Positions 1 through 5,502 of a stretch of DNA of 5,514 nucleotides are shown piece after piece. The position numbers and the translations under genes are program-made. Each line of letters begins with the position of its first letter. Positions within the stretch are counted from its first letter, which is position 1. Source of the stretch: Candidatus Margulisiibacteriota bacterium (GTDB taxonomy: Bacteria; Margulisbacteria; WOR-1; JAKLHX01); the NCBI GenBank assembly GCA_022709925.1, contig JAKLHX010000079.1, positions 1 to 5,514 of the forward strand, written 5' to 3'. The notes beneath the pieces were generated by a model. The model did no database searches and was not told where the DNA came from. It saw only the letters and a program-made list of their open reading frames with translations.

Positions 1-1
1 C

Positions 2-268
2 AAAGGGTCAGAATACATAATGGAGGCCGATACTGTCATAATGGCGATCGGACAAAGTCCTAACCCTTTGATAGGCAATTCCTGCCCGGAGCTTAACAGG
101 GAAAAATGGGGCGGTATAATAGCCGATCCCGAGACTGGGCAGACATCCGTACAGGGCGTTTTTGCCGGAGGGGACATAGTTACCGGCGCGGCTACTGTCA
201 TCTCCGCTATGGGCGCAGGGAAGAAAGCCGCAGAAGCTATCGACAGGTACTTAAACAATGTCAAATAA
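2..268 (+). CDS. gltA: NADPH-dependent glutamate synthase, small-subunit type, C-terminal fragment
   Basis: The gene begins before the window; the last 88 residues are visible. They carry the end of the FAD/NAD(P)H oxidoreductase fold of glutamate synthase small-subunit proteins: a DTVIMAIGQSPNP segment, then the FAD-contacting block GVFAGGDIVTGAATVISAMG and a GKKAAEAIDRYL helix at the end. In this family the protein passes electrons from NADPH to the large subunit, or acts as a stand-alone homotetramer, to make glutamate from glutamine and 2-oxoglutarate. The close relative NfnB/SudA (ferredoxin:NADP oxidoreductase large subunit) has an almost identical C-terminus, so the exact enzyme cannot be fixed from this piece. 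The symbol follows the single-subunit family name and does not mean citrate synthase. The stop (266-268) lies inside the start of purF, an 11-base overlap that implies co-transcription and probably translational coupling. The neighbours purF and glnA favour the glutamate synthase reading. Confidence 0.85.
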   Translation, partial: KGSEYIMEADTVIMAIGQSPNPLIGNSCPELNREKWGGIIADPETGQTSVQGVFAGGDIVTGAATVISAMGAGKKAAEAIDRYLNNVK

Positions 269-1628
269 TACCGATAAAATGCATGAGGCATGCGGAATAT
301 ACGGTGTTTTTTCGAGAGAAAAAATGGATGTGGCAAAATACATATACTACGGTCTTTATGCCCTCCAACATCGCGGTCAGGAAAGCGCCGGCATCGTCAC
401 TACCGACGGCAGTAATTTTCGCTCTTATATAGGGATGGGGCTTGTCCCTGTAGTATTCAATAATGAGTCTATCTTTAAAGACCTGTCCGGCAATATAGGC
501 ATTGGACATACAAGATATTCAACCACCGGTTCCAGCAACCTTTCTAATGCCCAGCCGATAATATCCAACACGCCTTTTGGTACTGTGGCGCTTGCGCACA
601 ACGGCAACCTTACCAACATCTCCGAACTGAAGAAAGAGATAAAGAAGAAGAGATATGCTTTCAAAGGGAACAGCGATTCCGAAGTTATAGGGGCTCTCCT
701 TAGTTTTTCAAGGCAAAAAGACCTTGTTTCGGCGATAACATCCGTTCTCAAAAAGCTCAAGGGATCTTTTTCCATAGTTATAATGACCAATAACAAGGTG
801 ATCGCGGTCAGAGATCCGAACGGTATAAGGCCTTTGTGTATAGGAAAGTTCGATGCGTCCTTTATCGTCTCTTCGGAAACTTGCGGTTTGGATATACTCG
901 GCGCCGAATTTGTCCGCGAAGTAATGCCCGGCGAGATGATCATCATAGATAAAAAGGGCATACGTTCGGAGATATGGAAGAAGTCAAAAGATCCCGCGGT
1001 CTGTGTGTTTGAGTTCATCTATTTTGCCAGACCTGACAGCGTGATGAATGACAGAAGCCTTTATCACGCGCGAGTAGATATGGGGCGCATACTTGCCAAG
1101 GAACATCCCGTTGTGGCTGATTATGTCATTCCCGTGCCTGATTCCGGAAATCCCGCGGCCATAGGTTTTGCTTCAAAATCAAAGATCCCTTTCAGTGATG
1201 TCCTTGTTAAGAACAGGTATGTTGGGCGTACTTTCATACAGCCTACCCAGGAGATAAGGGAACTTGGCGTGAAGCTTAAGCTTAATCCGATAAAACAGGT
1301 CATAAAGGGCAAGGAAATAGTCCTTGTCGACGATTCCGTAGTCCGCGGTACCACAAGCCGGCAGATAGTGAAGCTTCTGAAGGATGCCGGTGCCAAGAAG
1401 GTCCATATGAGGGTAGCAAGTCCTCCTATAATAGGCACCTGCCATTACGGCATCGACATGGCCACAAAAAAAGAGCTTGTCGCGACCAATAGATCGATAG
1501 AACAGATAAGAAAATTCCTGGGTGCCGATTCGCTTGGTTATCTGAGCCTGGAAGGACTTAAGGAAGCCATCGCTATACCAAATAGCCCTATGTGCATGGG
1601 GTGCCTGAACTTGAAATATTTGGCATAA
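258..1628 (+). CDS. purF: Amidophosphoribosyltransferase (glutamine PRPP amidotransferase)
   Basis: This is a 456-residue cytosolic enzyme, the usual length. It makes 5-phosphoribosylamine from PRPP and glutamine, the first committed step of purine synthesis. The N-terminal Ntn-hydrolase glutaminase domain starts at Cys12 (ACGIYGVF), preceded by an 11-residue propeptide as in B. subtilis PurF. It continues with LQHRGQESAGI (36-46), GHTRYSTTG (83-91), HNGNLTN (114-120) and the NSDSE loop (138-142). The phosphoribosyltransferase domain has the PRPP-binding loop IVLVDDSVVRGTTS (354-367). Cys249, Cys395, Cys446 and Cys449 (SPMCMGCL) sit where the four [4Fe-4S] ligands of the B. subtilis enzyme lie, so this is the oxygen-sensitive, self-processed class. 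I chose the ATG at 258 because it gives the 11-residue propeptide; the ATG at 279 would leave only four residues. The ribosome site is weak (AGG near 245), so translation is probably coupled to the upstream gene, which it overlaps by 11 bases. Confidence 0.97.
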   Translation: MSNNTDKMHEACGIYGVFSREKMDVAKYIYYGLYALQHRGQESAGIVTTDGSNFRSYIGMGLVPVVFNNESIFKDLSGNIGIGHTRYSTTGSSNLSNAQPIISNTPFGTVALAHNGNLTNISELKKEIKKKRYAFKGNSDSEVIGALLSFSRQKDLVSAITSVLKKLKGSFSIVIMTNNKVIAVRDPNGIRPLCIGKFDASFIVSSETCGLDILGAEFVREVMPGEMIIIDKKGIRSEIWKKSKDPAVCVFEFIYFARPDSVMNDRSLYHARVDMGRILAKEHPVVADYVIPVPDSGNPAAIGFASKSKIPFSDVLVKNRYVGRTFIQPTQEIRELGVKLKLNPIKQVIKGKEIVLVDDSVVRGTTSRQIVKLLKDAGAKKVHMRVASPPIIGTCHYGIDMATKKELVATNRSIEQIRKFLGADSLGYLSLEGLKEAIAIPNSPMCMGCLNLKYLA

Positions 1629-1660
1629 TTGAAAACCCAAAATCGCTGTGTTAATATAAT
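1629..1660 (+). promoter_or_regulatory. Candidate sigma-70 type promoter before glnA
   Basis: The 65-base gap between purF and glnA holds a perfect TATAAT at 1655-1660, with TTGAAA at 1629-1634 starting directly after the purF stop. The spacing is 20 bases, longer than the preferred 16-18, so the -35 assignment is doubtful. A start near 1667 would give a leader of about 27 bases carrying the AAGGAGA ribosome site. A glnA promoter separate from the upstream genes is plausible because glutamine synthetase demand varies with nitrogen. No GlnR-type TGTNAN7TNACA site is visible. Confidence 0.4.
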
Positions 1661-1680
1661 CCTGTCAGACAAACAAAATT

Positions 1681-1687
1681 AAGGAGA
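1681..1687 (+). promoter_or_regulatory. Ribosome binding site of glnA
   Basis: AAGGAGA lies 6 bases before the ATG at 1694. It is the clearest Shine-Dalgarno sequence among the metabolic genes here and fixes the glnA start. Confidence 0.85.
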
Positions 1688-1693
1688 AATTTT

Positions 1694-3037
1694 ATGGGCC
1701 TTGACGCAGCCAAAAAAGACATGCTTTCGAAGGTAAAATCGGACGGGATAAAGTTCGTCCATCTGCAGTTCACGGACATCCTCGGTATTTTAAAGAGCGT
1801 GGCAGTCCCTGTGGAGCGGCTAGAAGATATCCTTGATAAAGGCATATGGTTCGACGGCTCTTCCATAGAAGGGTTCGCGCGCATATCCGAAAGCGATATG
1901 TTCCTTCAGCCGGACATTTCAACATACAGAGTGATCCCGTGGAAATCCCAGGAATACAAAGTGGCCAGGTTTATATGCGATGTGTTCACTCCGGACGGTA
2001 ATCCTTATGTTGGGGACCCAAGAGGCATACTGAAAAAAGCCGTTGCCGAAGCAAAAAAAGAAGGGTTTTCTTATTTTACAGGCCCGGAAGTCGAATTCTT
2101 CCTTCTGAAAAAAGACGGTGAAAAGATAACGACCATTCCTCACGATGTAGGCGGGTATTTCGACTATTCTCCGCTTGATCTGGCTTCTGAGATAAGGCGC
2201 GATATAATTATCGCCCTTGAGGCCCTCGGTATGACGGTTGAGATGAGCCATCACGAAGTAGGTCCGGGCCAGCACGAGATAGACGTCAAATATGGGGACG
2301 CTCTTTCTTCCGCTGACAATGTCATAACGCTTAAATACACCATAAAAGCCATCGCCCAGAAATACGGCCTTCATGCCACCTGCATGCCAAAACCGATCTT
2401 CGGGGTAAATGGGTCGGGTATGCATGTGCATCAGAGCCTGTTCGATCCAAAAGGCAACAATGCGTTCTTCGATGCTTCAAACAAATACAAGCTTTCAAAA
2501 GTAGCATATAGCTTTATTGCCGGGCAGTTGAAGCATTCCCGTGCGATGAGTTCCGTGCTTGCTCCGACGGTCAATTCCTACAAACGGCTCGTTCCGGGTT
2601 ATGAAGCGCCTGTATATGTGTGTTGGGGACAGGTCAACAGGTCCGCTTTGATAAGGATCCCAAGGTTCTCTCCAGGGAGAGAGCTTGCGACCAGGGCGGA
2701 GCTCAGATGTCCGGACCCGAGCTGCAACCCTTATTTGGCTTTTGCCGTCATGTTAAAGGCAGGAATGGACGGAATAAAGAACAATATGGTCCCGCCGGAA
2801 TCGACCGAAGAAGATGTTTACGAGTTTGACAGTGAGGCGCTTAAAAAAAGGAATATCGCCACATTGCCTTCTTCATTGAGAGAGGCATTGGACGAGACGG
2901 CCGCGAACCCGATCGTAAAGAGCGCTTTGGGTGACCATACATATACGAAGTTCATGGAAGCCAAATCAGCCGAATGGGACGATTACAGGATAAAGGTCAC
3001 TGGCTGGGAAATAGACAAATACCTGGAATCTATTTAA
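1694..3037 (+). CDS. glnA: Glutamine synthetase, type I-alpha
   Basis: This 447-residue protein is the ATP-dependent enzyme that joins ammonia to glutamate; the family forms cytosolic dodecamers. The N-terminal beta-grasp domain contains FDGSSIEGF (53-61). The catalytic domain follows with PEVEFF (131-136, metal ligands Glu132 and Glu134), HHEVGPGQHEID (186-197), KPIFGVNGSGMHVHQSL (233-249, ATP/metal site with His244), the flap loop GYEAP (302-306, Glu304), NRSALIRIP (315-323) and RAELRCPDPSCNPYLAF (334-350). The length is close to the 444 residues of the Bacillus enzyme. The type I-beta insertion is absent, as is the adenylylated tyrosine of the enteric NLYDLPP motif (here KRNIATLPSSL, 385-395). 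The enzyme should therefore be controlled by feedback inhibition and transcription, not adenylylation. Arg63 (GFARI) corresponds to the arginine that mediates glutamine feedback in Bacillus. It sits between purF, which uses glutamine, and rpiB, whose start lies at or 9 bases after its stop. Confidence 0.97.
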   Translation: MGLDAAKKDMLSKVKSDGIKFVHLQFTDILGILKSVAVPVERLEDILDKGIWFDGSSIEGFARISESDMFLQPDISTYRVIPWKSQEYKVARFICDVFTPDGNPYVGDPRGILKKAVAEAKKEGFSYFTGPEVEFFLLKKDGEKITTIPHDVGGYFDYSPLDLASEIRRDIIIALEALGMTVEMSHHEVGPGQHEIDVKYGDALSSADNVITLKYTIKAIAQKYGLHATCMPKPIFGVNGSGMHVHQSLFDPKGNNAFFDASNKYKLSKVAYSFIAGQLKHSRAMSSVLAPTVNSYKRLVPGYEAPVYVCWGQVNRSALIRIPRFSPGRELATRAELRCPDPSCNPYLAFAVMLKAGMDGIKNNMVPPESTEEDVYEFDSEALKKRNIATLPSSLREALDETAANPIVKSALGDHTYTKFMEAKSAEWDDYRIKVTGWEIDKYLESI

Positions 3038-3046
3038 TTGCCCAAA

Positions 3047-3478
3047 ATGAAAATAGCTATAGGGTCAGACCATGCCGGATTTGTTCTCAAAAATGAGATA
3101 AGCGGCTATCTGCGCGCTAAGAAGCACAAGGTTGTCGATCTTGGGGCTTTCAGCGAGGACAGGGTCGATTATCCGGATTACGCCAAAAAAGTCGCTAAAA
3201 CAGTTGCTTCGAAAAAAGCCGATATCGGGATACTAGTTTGCGGGAGCGGTATCGGCATGAGCATGTCGGCAAATAAGGTTAAGGGCATAAGAGCCGCTGT
3301 TTGTGAGAGTGTTTACACCTCTAAGATGTCCAGGATGCACAATGATGCCAATATCATTTGCTTAGGCGCCAGGATCCTGTCAAAGAAGAAAGCTTTCGCG
3401 ATCATAGACGTATGGCTAAAGACCTCTTTTGAGGGCGGGCGCCACATAAAACGCGTAAGAAAAATAGAAGCCAAATGA
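3047..3478 (+). CDS. rpiB: Ribose-5-phosphate isomerase B (RpiB/LacAB family)
   Basis: A 143-residue protein from the ATG start, the normal family size. It interconverts ribulose 5-phosphate and ribose 5-phosphate in the pentose phosphate pathway. Visible motifs are MKIAIGSDHAGF at the N-terminus (Asp8-His9), VDYPDYAKKVA (40-50), the active-site loop GILVCGSGIGMSMSANKVKG (61-80) with catalytic Cys65, HNDANIICLGAR (98-109), and the phosphate-contacting FEGGRHIKRV (128-137). Cys65 puts it in the E. coli-like cysteine class, not the Glu-based actinobacterial class. The family almost always begins exactly at MKIAIGSDH, so I prefer the ATG at 3047. A TTG at 3038 directly abuts the glnA stop, adds only three residues (M-P-K) and has a slightly better placed GGAA upstream, so it remains possible. 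RpiB's product leads to PRPP, the PurF substrate. LacA/LacB galactose isomerase is a less likely alternative, since no lac genes are nearby. Confidence 0.95.
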   Translation: MKIAIGSDHAGFVLKNEISGYLRAKKHKVVDLGAFSEDRVDYPDYAKKVAKTVASKKADIGILVCGSGIGMSMSANKVKGIRAAVCESVYTSKMSRMHNDANIICLGARILSKKKAFAIIDVWLKTSFEGGRHIKRVRKIEAK

Positions 3479-4482
3479 GAGCTTTTGTAATGGCGGCAGG
3501 GGTAGGTTCAAGGCTTGAGCCTTTGACCCTTGCTGTCCCAAAACCCATGGTCCCCATATGCAATGTCCCTGTGATGGAATACAACATCCGCCTGCTGAAA
3601 AAATACGGCATAAAGGATATAACCGCCAATCTTCATTATTTTCCGGAGCAGATAGAGGATTATTTCAACTCGGGTTCGGATTTTGGGGTAAAGATGAACT
3701 ATTCTTTCGAAAAAGAGCTAATGGGGACCGCGGGCGGAGTAAAAAAAATGGCAAAGGTCTCAAAATATTCCGGGAACGGGCCGGTCATCATATTGAGCGC
3801 GGATGTCCTGACGGACATAGATCTGGGAAAGCTTTTGGCATACCACAGAAAAAAGAAGTCTTCGGCTACTATCGCATTGATAGAAGTTGACGATCCTTCC
3901 GAGTTCGGGGTCGTGGTCACGGACAAGAACGGGAGGATCCAAGCGTTCCAGGAAAAACCAAAGAAAGAGGAAGCTTTGAGCAGGCTCGTTAATAGCGGCG
4001 TTTATATATTGGAAAAGAACGTCATAGACCTTATTCCTGACGATACTTTTTATGATTTCGGGAAACAACTTTTTCCTTTGCTTGTAGAGAACGGTTTTCC
4101 TTTTTATGCCCATCATTCAAAAGCATACTGGAAAGACGTGGGCAATGTAGGCAATTATAAGTCCGCGAATTTCGACATGTTAAAGAGCCCTGTTCTGGTA
4201 GGGAAAGGCTCCGTGATATCGAAAAAAGCCAAAATATCCGGAAAGGTCGTAATAGGGGACCGTTGTATCATAGAAGACGGGGCGCATATCAAAGATTCGA
4301 TAATATGGTCCGATACGGTCATAGGGGCAAATGTTACTATAGCCTCAAATATAATAGGTTCCAATTGCAACATAGGCAGGGACTCCTCGATCAAAGAAGG
4401 TTCCGTGATCGCCAACGAAGTGGTCGTCAAGCCTTGTTCCTCCATATCGGATGAGCCGATCACCCCTGGCCGGGTCATTTAA
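3475..4482 (+). CDS. Sugar-1-phosphate nucleotidyltransferase with C-terminal hexapeptide beta-helix
   Basis: This 335-residue protein has two domains. The N-terminal Rossmann-like NTP-transferase domain (about 1-235) shows MAAGVGSRLEPLT (6-18), PKPMVPI (22-28, the sugar-phosphate/NTP lysine), GTAGG (84-88), the metal-site aspartate in LSAD (107-110), EFGVVV (143-148), FQEKP (158-162), NSGVYI (173-178) and a second metal aspartate in WKDVGN (219-224). Residues about 240-320 form a left-handed beta-helix of imperfect hexapeptides such as VVIGDR, AHIKDS, TVIGAN and NIIGSN. Such enzymes make NDP-sugars from NTP and sugar 1-phosphate for cell-surface glycans. Most similar in style are the mannose-1-phosphate guanylyltransferase/NDP-glucose pyrophosphorylase proteins. 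The nucleotide and sugar cannot be told from sequence, and no phosphomannomutase domain is attached. Its ATG overlaps the rpiB stop as ATGA (3475-3478), indicating translational coupling; the ribosome site is weak (AGAAG). Confidence 0.9.
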   Translation: MRAFVMAAGVGSRLEPLTLAVPKPMVPICNVPVMEYNIRLLKKYGIKDITANLHYFPEQIEDYFNSGSDFGVKMNYSFEKELMGTAGGVKKMAKVSKYSGNGPVIILSADVLTDIDLGKLLAYHRKKKSSATIALIEVDDPSEFGVVVTDKNGRIQAFQEKPKKEEALSRLVNSGVYILEKNVIDLIPDDTFYDFGKQLFPLLVENGFPFYAHHSKAYWKDVGNVGNYKSANFDMLKSPVLVGKGSVISKKAKISGKVVIGDRCIIEDGAHIKDSIIWSDTVIGANVTIASNIIGSNCNIGRDSSIKEGSVIANEVVVKPCSSISDEPITPGRVI

Positions 4483-4503
4483 CCGCTTCAACACCTTTCT
4501 TAT

Positions 4504-4531
4504 ACAAGTTTCTTCATGCTCCCAACGATAA
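4504..4531 (+). promoter_or_regulatory. Weak sigma-28-like promoter candidate before the small-gene block
   Basis: The 59-base gap after the nucleotidyltransferase holds ACAAGTTT (4504-4511), 12 bases, then AACGATAA (4524-4531). The flagellar/FliA consensus is TAAAGTTT-N11-GCCGATAA, so each half matches 6 of 8 with spacing one base too long. Transcription would start only a few bases before the ATG at 4542, giving a nearly leaderless mRNA, which is unusual but fits that gene's lack of a good ribosome site. An equally weak sigma-70 reading is TTTAAC (4478-4483), 17 bases, TATACA (4501-4506). No hairpin terminator is visible in the gap. Confidence 0.2.
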
Positions 4532-4541
4532 ATAAGTGAAT

Positions 4542-4694
4542 ATGAACAAAGAAGATTTTGAGTTCCCTGAATGGATAAATGAAGAGATGGTAAAAGACAT
4601 CAAAGATGCTATTTTCGATTTTGAGCAGGAAAATGAGGACCTCGGCGTCTTGGACGATGCAAATAAGTCGGAAGTCCGGAGGCGTAACAAATGA
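4542..4694 (+). CDS. Hypothetical acidic small protein (50 residues)
   Basis: This is a short gene encoding 50 residues, beginning MNKEDFEFPEWINEEM and ending KSEVRRRNK. Sixteen of the 50 residues are Asp or Glu against eight Lys or Arg, with a basic tail (RRRNK). Residues about 11-30 look like one amphipathic helix. There is no signal peptide, membrane segment or cysteine. I do not recognise a family. Support for it being real is its position: its TGA stop overlaps the next ATG as ATGA (4691-4694), and the next gene's GGAGG ribosome site lies inside its coding end. Its own ribosome site is poor (AAGTGA just before the start); an in-frame GTG at 4536 is a possible alternative start, bounded by an in-frame TAA at 4533. 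Small size and acidity would suit a chaperone or adaptor for one of the downstream proteins, but that is inference. Confidence 0.6.
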   Translation: MNKEDFEFPEWINEEMVKDIKDAIFDFEQENEDLGVLDDANKSEVRRRNK

Positions 4695-4873
4695 TGAGCG
4701 ATATCACTACCAGCAATATGGATAATGTCAGACAGAAGATAGATTCGATATTGAGCGACCTTATCGAGATGCAGAAAAGCTATTCCTCGGTCAATATAGA
4801 TAGCAATGCTGTAAGCCCTGATCCTCAAAATGTGCAGAAGGCCTCTGATCTGCTTATGAAAGAGTCGAAATAG
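4691..4873 (+). CDS. Hypothetical small helical protein (60 residues)
   Basis: The protein has 60 residues. It has a GGAGG ribosome site (4678-4682) 8 bases before the first ATG, and overlaps the upstream 50-residue gene by ATGA, so the start at 4691 is preferred over the ATG at 4694. Residues about 11-31 form a probable amphipathic helix (V13, I17, I20, L21, L24, I25 and M27 on one face). A polar linker rich in Ser, Asn and Asp follows, with a Pro-Asp-Pro turn (43-45), then a short second helix (46-58). There is no signal peptide, membrane segment or cysteine. Helix, PxDP-like turn, helix is the layout of type III secretion needle subunits, but this protein is about 20 residues shorter and lacks their conserved C-terminal helix, so I do not assign it. 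The downstream gene's ribosome site begins at its stop codon, indicating one operon. Confidence 0.7.
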   Translation: MMSDITTSNMDNVRQKIDSILSDLIEMQKSYSSVNIDSNAVSPDPQNVQKASDLLMKESK

Positions 4874-4885
4874 GAGCCTTATTTT

Positions 4886-5155
4886 ATGGAAATAGTATTC
4901 TCCAAGAATATCCATCAAGACCATAAAAAGACAGATACTTCTAGGGCTCAAGGAGAGTCTTCGGAGTTCTTTAAGGCGGTGAAGGCGGTTGCTTCAAATG
5001 CCCTTGAAGGCGTCTGCGAGAACACCAATTCTAATCAGCTGCATTTCAAAAAGCTTAAAACCAACCATAAGATAGAGAAGCAAAAGACTCTTGAAGACGC
5101 TTTGATAGATATAGAAAAGCTTGTAAGGCGCGCGGAAAAGAACAAAAAGGCATAA
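4886..5155 (+). CDS. Hypothetical basic helical protein (89 residues)
   Basis: The protein has 89 residues. An AGGAG ribosome site (4872-4876) overlaps the stop of the preceding gene, 9 bases before this ATG. The N-terminal third is polar and probably flexible, with a TDTSR stretch (16-20) that recurs at almost the same place in the 90-residue protein downstream. Residues about 24-42 (ESSEFFKAVKAVASNALEG) look like a helix. After a loop containing the only cysteine (Cys44), a strongly basic segment (HFKKLKTNHKIEKQK, 53-67) leads into a second helix (TLEDALIDIEKLVRRAEKNKKA, 68-89). There is no signal peptide or membrane segment. I recognise no family. A polar, Ser/Thr-containing N-terminus followed by helices is compatible with a secreted substrate or helper of the filament-like protein downstream, but no motif demonstrates it. 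Confidence 0.7.
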   Translation: MEIVFSKNIHQDHKKTDTSRAQGESSEFFKAVKAVASNALEGVCENTNSNQLHFKKLKTNHKIEKQKTLEDALIDIEKLVRRAEKNKKA

Positions 5156-5212
5156 AAAACATGCAAGTTTTGTGTTCCGGACCACGATGAGTACAGTAGA
5201 GAGCAAAAAACG

Positions 5213-5224
5213 AAAGGGAGGTGA
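5213..5224 (+). promoter_or_regulatory. Very strong ribosome binding site of the last small gene
   Basis: AAAGGGAGGTGA contains GGAGGTGA (5217-5224), an 8-base perfect complement to the conserved 3' end of 16S rRNA, followed by AAAAA and then ATG at 5230. It is by far the strongest ribosome site in the window. It also shows that the in-frame GTG at 5221 is part of the Shine-Dalgarno sequence and not the start codon. Confidence 0.9.
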
Positions 5225-5229
5225 AAAAA

Positions 5230-5502
5230 ATGGTAGATATGACAGGAGCATTAACTACAGCGGCAGGGCAGATAGATACTTCTAGGGAAAGCTTGATAAA
5301 CGCAGTGGCAAACGCAAGTGAGTCATCTACTACTACAGACGTTGCTAACGTAGGTACTATAGAGGGAGCAAAAGGTAGTATGCAGTTCACGATGGGCGTT
5401 ATGGAAGCTGAAAGAAAGATAGACGAAACGGCAGCAGTTGTTACCGGTATAGCGCAGGGTAACAAGACAGGCAACCAGAAACTGGCGAATAACATCGGTT
5501 AA
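5230..5502 (+). CDS. Hypothetical abundant filament-like small protein (90 residues)
   Basis: The protein has 90 residues, with its start fixed by the strong ribosome site 5 bases upstream. Ala, Thr, Ser, Gly and Asn make up 48 of 90 residues. There is no Cys, His, Pro, Trp or Tyr and only one aromatic residue (Phe53). There is no signal peptide or membrane segment. Residues 19-33 (ESLINAVANASESS) and about 44-76 (GAKGSMQFTMGVMEAERKID, then ETAAVVTGIAQ) are likely helices joined by a Thr-rich loop, a helical-hairpin plan. TAA is followed at once by in-frame TAG. Codon use differs from the metabolic genes: Ala is GCA 8, GCG 3, GCT 2, GCC 0, whereas GCC is frequent in glnA. All this suggests very high expression and export without a cleaved signal, as for type III needle, rod or flagellin-like subunits. 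No diagnostic family motif was found, so that role is inference. The 74-base upstream gap may hold its own promoter (TTGTGT 5170-5175, TACAGT 5192-5197, weak). Confidence 0.8.
   Translation: MVDMTGALTTAAGQIDTSRESLINAVANASESSTTTDVANVGTIEGAKGSMQFTMGVMEAERKIDETAAVVTGIAQGNKTGNQKLANNIG

Noticed and set aside
1649..1671. Possible GlnR operator or small palindrome (TGTCAGACA) before glnA
   Set aside because: The TGTNAN7TNACA pattern is not met. The 4-bp arms of TGTCAGACA are too short to call an operator.
4472..4485. Short GGGT/ACC pairing at the end of the nucleotidyltransferase gene
   Set aside because: At most 3 contiguous base pairs and no following U-run, so it is not a terminator.
4514..4951. 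Minus-strand open frame of 145 codons across the first small genes
   Set aside because: It runs antisense to three plus-strand frames that have ribosome sites and coupled starts. Its translation (many Ile, Leu, Arg and Ser, no motif) looks like an antisense shadow.
5156..5171. AAAAC-ATGCAA-GTTTT inverted repeat after the 89-residue gene
   Set aside because: The stem is only 5 bp and A/T-rich with no U-run of terminator type. It would not act as an intrinsic terminator.
5221..5229. GTG at 5221 as start of the last small gene
   Set aside because: The GTG lies inside the Shine-Dalgarno sequence GGAGGTGA and has no site of its own. The ATG at 5230 has ideal 5-base spacing.
5055..5495. Minus-strand open frame of 146 codons opposite the last two small genes
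   Set aside because: The plus strand has a near-perfect ribosome site and tandem stops. The antisense product is a hydrophobic artefact of an Ala/Thr/Ser-rich coding strand.
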